From: Bifidobacterium vespertilionis
GTDB lineage: Bacteria > Actinomycetota > Actinomycetes > Actinomycetales > Bifidobacteriaceae
Direction: 5' to 3'
Length of the DNA stretch: 64,000 bases
Assembly: GCF_008698145.1 (NCBI RefSeq)
Contig: NZ_RZNZ01000002.1
Coordinates: 113,554 to 177,553 of the forward strand
The translations under genes and the position numbers were made by a program. Positions 59,517 through 64,000 of the stretch are shown here, piece after piece. Numbering within the stretch: position 1 is the stretch's first letter; each line of letters opens with the position of its first letter. The notes below the pieces were generated by a model. That model saw only the letters and a list, made by a program, of their open reading frames with translations, had not been told where the DNA came from and ran no database searches.

Positions 59517-60296
59517 ATGGGCACGACATCCATCAGACGGGACGCATTCAGGGCGGCCTTCCCGCTGACCGTGCCGATCGCCGCCGGCTTCCTGTTCCTG
59601 GGCTGCTCGTATGGGCTGCTCATGCACGCCAAGGGGTTCGCGATCTGGTACCCGCTGGCCATGGCGTATTTCATCTTCGCCGGGTCCATGGAATTCGTGA
59701 CCGTCAATCTGCTGCTGTCCGCGTTCAACCCGGCGGCCGCGTTCCTGCTCGCGCTCATGGTCAACGCGCGGCATCTGTTCTACGGACTGTCGATGCTCGG
59801 CAAATACCGCGGGCTCGGCTGGAAGAAGCCGTATCTGATCTTCGCCATGTGCGACGAAAGCTTCGCCATCAATTCCAGCGCGCGCATTCCCGACGGCGTG
59901 GACCGCGGATGGTTCATGCTGTTCGTCTCGCTGCTCAACCGCTGGTACTGGATCGGCGGCACGGCGCTGGGGTGGCTGGTGGGCGGTGTGCTGCCGTTCA
60001 GCACGCGGGGCATCGAATTCGTGCTCACCGCCTTGTTCCTCACGATCTTCCTCGACCAGTGGATGGGGGAGCGCCGCCACATTCCGGCTCTGGTGGGCGT
60101 GCTCGCCTCGGTGGTCTGTCTGGCGGTATTCGGTCCGGGCGGGTTCATGATCCCGGCCATGGTCGCGATGCTGGTGCTGTTTCTGGTGCTGCGGCCGTAT
60201 CTGGACGATGCGCCCAAGGCGGGGTCCGCACAGGCCGTCGGGCCCGCAGGATCCGCAGCGTCCGGCGCACCCGATCCGAAGGGGGATGCGCGATGA
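59517..60296 (+). CDS. azlC: AzlC-family branched-chain amino-acid exporter subunit
   Basis: Encodes 259 residues; AAGGAGG precedes the ATG. Membrane helices and family segments are present: [57 protein letters not shown]. The larger subunit of the AzlCD transporter, which exports branched-chain amino acids or analogues. The C-terminus after about 228 is an Ala/Gly/Pro-rich tail. Overlaps azlD by 4 nt (ATGA). Confidence 0.93.
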   Translation: MGTTSIRRDAFRAAFPLTVPIAAGFLFLGCSYGLLMHAKGFAIWYPLAMAYFIFAGSMEFVTVNLLLSAFNPAAAFLLALMVNARHLFYGLSMLGKYRGLGWKKPYLIFAMCDESFAINSSARIPDGVDRGWFMLFVSLLNRWYWIGGTALGWLVGGVLPFSTRGIEFVLTALFLTIFLDQWMGERRHIPALVGVLASVVCLAVFGPGGFMIPAMVAMLVLFLVLRPYLDDAPKAGSAQAVGPAGSAASGAPDPKGDAR

Positions 60297-60628
60297 CGAT
60301 GACCGTCTGGCAGGCTGTGGCGACCATTGCGGTGGTCGCACTGGGCACGATGCTCACCCGATTCCTGCCATTTCTGGTGTTTCCGGATTCCAAGCGCCCA
60401 CCGCGGCTGGTGGAGTATCTGGGCCGAGTGCTGCCCTATGCGATGACCGGTCTGCTGGTGGTCTACTCGCTCAAGGACGTGCAATTCGCGTCCGGATCGC
60501 ACGGCATCCCGGAGGCGGTCGCGATCGCGGCGATCATCCTGCTGCACTGGTGGAAGCGCAATATGCTGCTGTCGATCGGCGGCGGAACCGTGCTGTACAT
60601 GATCCTCGTGCAGTTCGTGTTCGTGTGA
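60293..60628 (+). CDS. azlD: AzlD-family exporter subunit
   Basis: Encodes 111 residues, four membrane helices, with [15 protein letters not shown], the AzlD signature, and a helix ending [16 protein letters not shown]. The small partner of AzlC, co-translated through the 4-nt overlap. An ATG 6 nt later (60299) is also possible. Confidence 0.93.
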   Translation: MTMTVWQAVATIAVVALGTMLTRFLPFLVFPDSKRPPRLVEYLGRVLPYAMTGLLVVYSLKDVQFASGSHGIPEAVAIAAIILLHWWKRNMLLSIGGGTVLYMILVQFVFV

Positions 60629-60674
60629 CTGGTGGATCGGGCGGGCGGGCAAGCCGGCAATCCGCGGCCAAAAA

Positions 60675-60786
60675 TGCGGGCTGCGCGGGCCGACATCCGC
60701 AATTCGCAGCGCAATCGGGCCGTTTTTCCGCGGATTTTCGACCCGATAGTGCTGTGAATCGGCGATTTCGGTCCGCGCAGCCCGTA
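60675..60786. repeat. GCGGGCTGTGCGGGCC palindromic element, copy 2
   Basis: Arms TGCGGGCTGCGCGGGCC (from 60675) and GGTCCGCGCAGCCCGTA (ending 60786). Compared with copy 1 at 52957-53071, CTGTGCG/CGCACAG has become CTGCGCG/CGCGCAG on both arms. The inner stem (AATCGGG/CCCGATA) is less regular. Confidence 0.75.
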
Positions 60787-60848
60787 AATCGGCCGTAAAT
60801 CAGACGTAAATCGGCCGTAAGTCAGCCCGTCATTTCATACAAACCTGC

Positions 60849-60854
60849 TACAGT
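60849..60854 (+). promoter_or_regulatory. -10 box of the C26 peptidase gene, leaderless type
   Basis: TACAGT followed by 7 nt and the ATG, with no Shine-Dalgarno; identical in box and spacing to recQ. Confidence 0.45.
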
Positions 60855-60861
60855 GCGCGGC

Positions 60862-61806
60862 ATGAGCGCACACATCGAACACATCGACCCCGCGGATGGT
60901 CGCAGCCAAATCATCGCCCGCCGACCGGTGATCGGCATCACGCCGCTGATGGACATCGAGCGGGACAGCTACTGGATGCTGCCCGGCTACATGACCGGCG
61001 TCGAGGCGGCGGGCGGACTGCCCATCATGCTGCCCTTGACCGCCGATCCGGGCCAGCTGCGCCAATTGGCCGGACTGTGCGACGGCCTGCTGTTCTCCGG
61101 CGGGCAGGACGTGAATCCGGAACTGTACGGCGAGCGGCCCGCGGACAAGTGCGGGGCGATCTGCCCGCAGCGCGATGCGATGGAGCGGGCGCTGCTGGAC
61201 ATCGCCCTTGAGGCCGACAAGTCGGTGCTGGGCATCTGCCGCGGTCTGCAGTTCATCAATGCGGCGCTTGGCGGCACGCTTTGGCAGGACCTGCCCTCCG
61301 AACGCCCGGACAGTCCCGTCGACCACGATATGAAGCCGCCGTACGATGCTCACCAGCACCAAGTGGATCTGATCGCCGGCACGCCGCTGGCTGATCTGCT
61401 GGCCGATCTGCTCACGCCGGATAGGCCGGACGGATTGAACGCGCAGGGGATGCCGGCTGCGCAGGGGATGCCGGCCGCGCCGGGCGGGCTGAACGGGCCG
61501 GATGTGCGCACGATCGGCGTGAACAGCCGCCACCATCAGGCGGTCAAACGGCTCGCCGACCCGCTCAGGCCCATGGCTGTGAGCGAGGATGGGCTTGTGG
61601 AGGCCGCGTGGATGCCCGGCAAGCGATTCGTCTGGGGCGTGCAGTGGCATCCCGAGCACGCGTGGCGGACCGACGCCGCATGCCGCGCGATTCTTGGCGC
61701 ATTCGTGAAAGCGGCCGGGGCAGATGTGGCCAATGCGACCGGAATCGACGGAATCGCCGGAATCATCGGGACGCCCGAATCCGGATCGGTCAGGACTGCA
61801 CGATGA
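60862..61806 (+). CDS. Gamma-glutamyl-gamma-aminobutyrate hydrolase-like peptidase (C26)
   Basis: Encodes 314 residues of class-I glutamine-amidotransferase fold. Nucleophile C126 in GICRGLQFINAALGGTL; H263 and E265 in VQWHPEH; GLLFSGGQDVNPELYG completes the PuuD-type pattern. Hydrolyses gamma-glutamyl bonds, for example gamma-glutamyl-GABA. A short repeated stretch (GMPAAQGMPAA, about 194-206) lies in a surface loop. The C-terminal Ala/Gly/Ile tail is an extension. Overlaps the next gene by ATGA. Confidence 0.9.
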   Translation: MSAHIEHIDPADGRSQIIARRPVIGITPLMDIERDSYWMLPGYMTGVEAAGGLPIMLPLTADPGQLRQLAGLCDGLLFSGGQDVNPELYGERPADKCGAICPQRDAMERALLDIALEADKSVLGICRGLQFINAALGGTLWQDLPSERPDSPVDHDMKPPYDAHQHQVDLIAGTPLADLLADLLTPDRPDGLNAQGMPAAQGMPAAPGGLNGPDVRTIGVNSRHHQAVKRLADPLRPMAVSEDGLVEAAWMPGKRFVWGVQWHPEHAWRTDAACRAILGAFVKAAGADVANATGIDGIAGIIGTPESGSVRTAR

Positions 61807-62738
61807 GCGCCGCCAACTCCTTGGATGCTCAGATCCGCCCGATCACCGGCCGCCGGCGCATCATTGCCGCGGTGTGCGTGCTGGCGATGCTCGCCATGCT
61901 CTACTGGTGGGGCTGGGGCACAGGCATCGAGGTGGCGATCCGCGATCTGGTGGCCGACTCCGGCGCGAACACGTCGGGCACGGTCACTCTGGCCGGGCAG
62001 ATGAGACGGCTCGCCGGCAACCTGCTGTTCACTGCTGTGGCTGCCGTGGCATTCTGCACGGTGCGCCGGCTCGCGTGCGGATTCGCGTTCATCCGGCCCG
62101 CCAAAGCGGTCGAATCCGCCAGTCCGGTCGGCGGTCCCGTCTCAGGCCCCACCTCCGCCCTCCGCCGCTGGTGGGACGCCGGCTTCGCCTACTGCTTCTG
62201 CATGCTGGCCGGTTTCGCCGCCATCGACGTCGCATCGGCCGTCCTTGGCACCACGTTCCACAGCTATCCGTTCGGCACGCGGTATGAAAGCGCTTGGGCC
62301 GCGACGATCTACCTGATCAACATGTTCTTCGCCGGGCCCACGGAGGAGCTGGTGCTGCTGGGGCTCGCGGTGATCGGTCTGAGATGGGTGGGCGCGCCTT
62401 GGTGGCTTGTGGGCACGGTGGCGGTGTGCCTGCGCGTGCCGTTCCATCTGTACTACGGATGGGCCGCGTTCGCGATCGCCGTGTGGCCGGTGCTGGCCGT
62501 GCTGCTGTTCCGCCGCGTGGGCATGATCACCCCGATGATCGTGGCCCATGGCATGTACGACGTCTCCACCTCGATGACCAGCCTGACTGTGGTCTTCGGC
62601 TCGAACTGGCCGCTGGTCGTCTCCGGGCTGATCGTCGCCACGCCGGTGGTCTGGCTGGTGGCGACGATCGTCGTGCGCATCCGCGATCGTCGCGGGCGCG
62701 CGCGGGCTGCACGAAAGGGCAACGCGCGTCGGGCTTGA
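61803..62738 (+). CDS. CPBP-family intramembrane metalloprotease
   Basis: Encodes 311 residues with about seven membrane helices. The CPBP (Abi) motifs are EE (E181-E182, GPTEELVLLGL), FxxxH (PFHLYY, about 214-219) and H249 (MIVAHGMYD). Such proteases cleave membrane proteins or protect against bacteriocins. Translated from the 4-nt overlap with the C26 peptidase. The C-terminal tail is very basic (RIRDRRGRARAARKG). Confidence 0.88.
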   Translation: MSAANSLDAQIRPITGRRRIIAAVCVLAMLAMLYWWGWGTGIEVAIRDLVADSGANTSGTVTLAGQMRRLAGNLLFTAVAAVAFCTVRRLACGFAFIRPAKAVESASPVGGPVSGPTSALRRWWDAGFAYCFCMLAGFAAIDVASAVLGTTFHSYPFGTRYESAWAATIYLINMFFAGPTEELVLLGLAVIGLRWVGAPWWLVGTVAVCLRVPFHLYYGWAAFAIAVWPVLAVLLFRRVGMITPMIVAHGMYDVSTSMTSLTVVFGSNWPLVVSGLIVATPVVWLVATIVVRIRDRRGRARAARKGNARRA

Positions 62739-62741
62739 GCG

Positions 62742-63596
62742 CTAGGCCTCCTCGTGCCAGCGCGGATTCTGGCCGAAGGTGTAGCCCTCCGGATTATCCA
62801 TCGCGGCGATCGCGGCCATGTCCTCGTCGTCCAAGGCGAAGCCGGTCAGATCCAGATTCGCGCGCTGGCGGTCGCGGTGCGTGGACTTCGGGATCGCCAC
62901 GTCGCCGAGCTGGATGTGCCAGCGCAGGATCGCGGCCACGGGGGAGACCTGGTGCTTCTCCGCGATGCGCAGGATCGTGGGATCTTTGAGCATCTGGTTG
63001 GCGCGGCCGAGCGGGCTCCACGCCTCGGTGATGATGCCGTGCGCCTCGTCGTACGCGCGCTGCTCGGCCTGCTGGAAGAACGGGTGCAGCTCGATCTGGT
63101 TGACCGCCGGGGTCACGCCGGTGGCGCGGATGAGCAGATCGATGTGGCCGGGCAGGAAGTTGCTCACGCCGATGTGCCGCACAATGCCCTGTTTCTGGGC
63201 ATCCACCAGCGCCTGCCACGCCTCCACGAACTGGTCCTGGGACGGGTTCGGCCAGTGGATCAGGTACAGGTCGATGTAGTCGAGGCCCATGCGCGCCACA
63301 CTCTCCTCGATGGTCGCGCGGGCTTGGTCGTACTGATGGTGGCGGCCGGGCAATTTCGAGGCGACGATGATGTCCTCGCGCGGCACGTCGGATTCGCGGA
63401 TCGCGCGGCCCACCACGCCCTCGTTCTCGTAGTTGAACGCCGAATCGATGAGCCGGTAGCCCACTTCGAGCGCAGACTTGATCGCCTCAACGCCGGCGAA
63501 ACCGTTGACCTTGTAAGTGCCGAAGCCGATCGCGGGCAGTTCGAGACCATCGTGTGCGCGGCGGGTGGGAATCGCCGGCGGTTCAAGCATCGTCAT
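62742..63596 (-). CDS. Aldo/keto reductase, 2,5-diketo-D-gluconate reductase type
   Basis: Encodes 284 residues; AAGGAGG lies 5 nt before the ATG. The full AKR tetrad is present: D51, Y56, K81 and H114, with IPKSTHRDRQRANL for NADPH. The family (AKR5-like) reduces keto sugars, methylglyoxal and similar carbonyls. Convergent with the CPBP gene (3 nt between stop codons). The second AKR in this window; distinct from the YajO-like one at 16682. Confidence 0.92.
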   Translation of the reverse strand: MTMLEPPAIPTRRAHDGLELPAIGFGTYKVNGFAGVEAIKSALEVGYRLIDSAFNYENEGVVGRAIRESDVPREDIIVASKLPGRHHQYDQARATIEESVARMGLDYIDLYLIHWPNPSQDQFVEAWQALVDAQKQGIVRHIGVSNFLPGHIDLLIRATGVTPAVNQIELHPFFQQAEQRAYDEAHGIITEAWSPLGRANQMLKDPTILRIAEKHQVSPVAAILRWHIQLGDVAIPKSTHRDRQRANLDLTGFALDDEDMAAIAAMDNPEGYTFGQNPRWHEEA

Positions 63597-63654
63597 GCCG
63601 TCCTCCTTGGAAATGGCTGGAATGGAGTGTCCCCTTCATGGTAATACTGGGAGC

Positions 63655-63873
63655 ATGTCGAAATCCGGGGAATTCCAATGGGCGCAGTGGCGGGTGGCGC
63701 TGGACGCCAAGCGCGGGACGAATGCGGGCGCGAGCGTTGTGGCGAAGGGGAGCGCGGCGACGCGAATCGCACAGCCGTTCCGTTCCGGCGCATTCCCCTC
63801 GAAATCCGGCGGCAAGGGCTTCATGCCGTTCAAGGCCACCGGTCACAAGGGCGGCATCAGTCGTCAGCACTGA
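63655..63873 (+). CDS. Small basic protein of unknown function
   Basis: Encodes 72 residues rich in Lys, Arg, Gly and Ser (start MSKSGEFQWAQWRVALDAKR; end KATGHKGGISRQH). TAATAC ends 7 nt before the ATG, and GGGAG is 1 nt before it, so it may be leaderless. No family recognised. Plausible but unproven gene. Confidence 0.5.
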   Translation: MSKSGEFQWAQWRVALDAKRGTNAGASVVAKGSAATRIAQPFRSGAFPSKSGGKGFMPFKATGHKGGISRQH

Positions 63874-63879
63874 GAATGG

Positions 63880-64000
63880 CGGACTTTGCCTCTTGCAAGC
63901 CCGTTTCGCATGGCTCAGCTGCACCTATCTGCAAAAGTGGGGGCGGATTTCGCGGTTTGCATGATGCTATACATGCAAGTGGGGGCGTCTCAACGGTGAT
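63880..64000. repeat. GTGGGGGCG direct repeat and small inverted repeat at the window end
   Basis: GTGGGGGCG occurs at about 63939-63947 and 63981-63989, 42 bp apart; between them TTGCATG and CATGCAA make a 7-bp inverted repeat. Possibly the start of another repeat element cut by the window end. Confidence 0.4.

Overview
The window is high-GC DNA from an actinobacterium, most likely a Bifidobacterium. The clues are the alr-dgt-dnaG order, luxS, actinobacterial cystathionine beta-synthase followed by cystathionine gamma-synthase, a gluconate route ending at ribulose-5-phosphate that would feed a phosphoketolase (bifid) shunt, and many dispersed palindromic repeats built on GTCATCCTGAGC...AAGGATCCTT. 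The genus call is inference from gene content; no rRNA gene is present to confirm it.

Layout. 0-4 kb: small membrane proteins, a DUF2089 protein and a secreted PAP2 acid phosphatase. 4-6.7 kb: transsulfuration genes preceded by a tiny leader ORF with four consecutive Cys codons, suggesting cysteine-controlled expression. 6.7-12.4 kb: recQ, luxS, an amidohydrolase and an amino-acid permease. 12.4-16.4 kb: gluconate module with a GntR/FCD regulator, a GntP permease and a gluconokinase/6-phosphogluconate dehydrogenase fusion. 16.4-27.9 kb: aldo/keto reductase, a repeat-rich stretch with a 62-bp tandem array, a GNAT acetyltransferase, an amino-acid permease, alr, dgt, dnaG and a decayed toxin-antitoxin pair.

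28.8-45.0 kb is the most interesting part. It is an island bounded by a 20-bp direct repeat and carries four very large collinear genes: a DrmD-like SNF2 helicase with a C-terminal DUF3883-type domain, a DUF1156 DNA methyltransferase broken at a run of eight G, a DUF499 ATPase with an N-terminal HEPN-like domain bearing an RX4H motif, and a 1950-residue SF1 helicase/nuclease with two DUF3320-like repeats. This looks like a DISARM-related anti-phage modification and defence system whose methyltransferase could be switched by slippage at the G tract.

45.1-52.4 kb, minus strand: 2-aminoethylphosphonate uptake and degradation (phnX, phnW, a permease fused to its solute-binding protein, an ABC ATPase, an RpiR-type regulator). 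A CTACGTAG-type motif recurs in front of phnW and of the transporter. 53.5-58.7 kb: a small membrane protein and a ugp-type glycerol-3-phosphate ABC operon whose binding-protein gene has an in-frame amber codon. 59.5-63.9 kb: azlCD, a class-I glutamine-amidotransferase-like peptidase, a CPBP protease, a second aldo/keto reductase and a small basic protein.

Most intergenic regions contain long hairpins. At least four dispersed families and several single-copy palindromes are visible; in several of them the two arms change together between copies, which argues for selection on structure. Several genes also have a TACAGT-like -10 box 6-8 nt before the ATG, consistent with leaderless transcripts.
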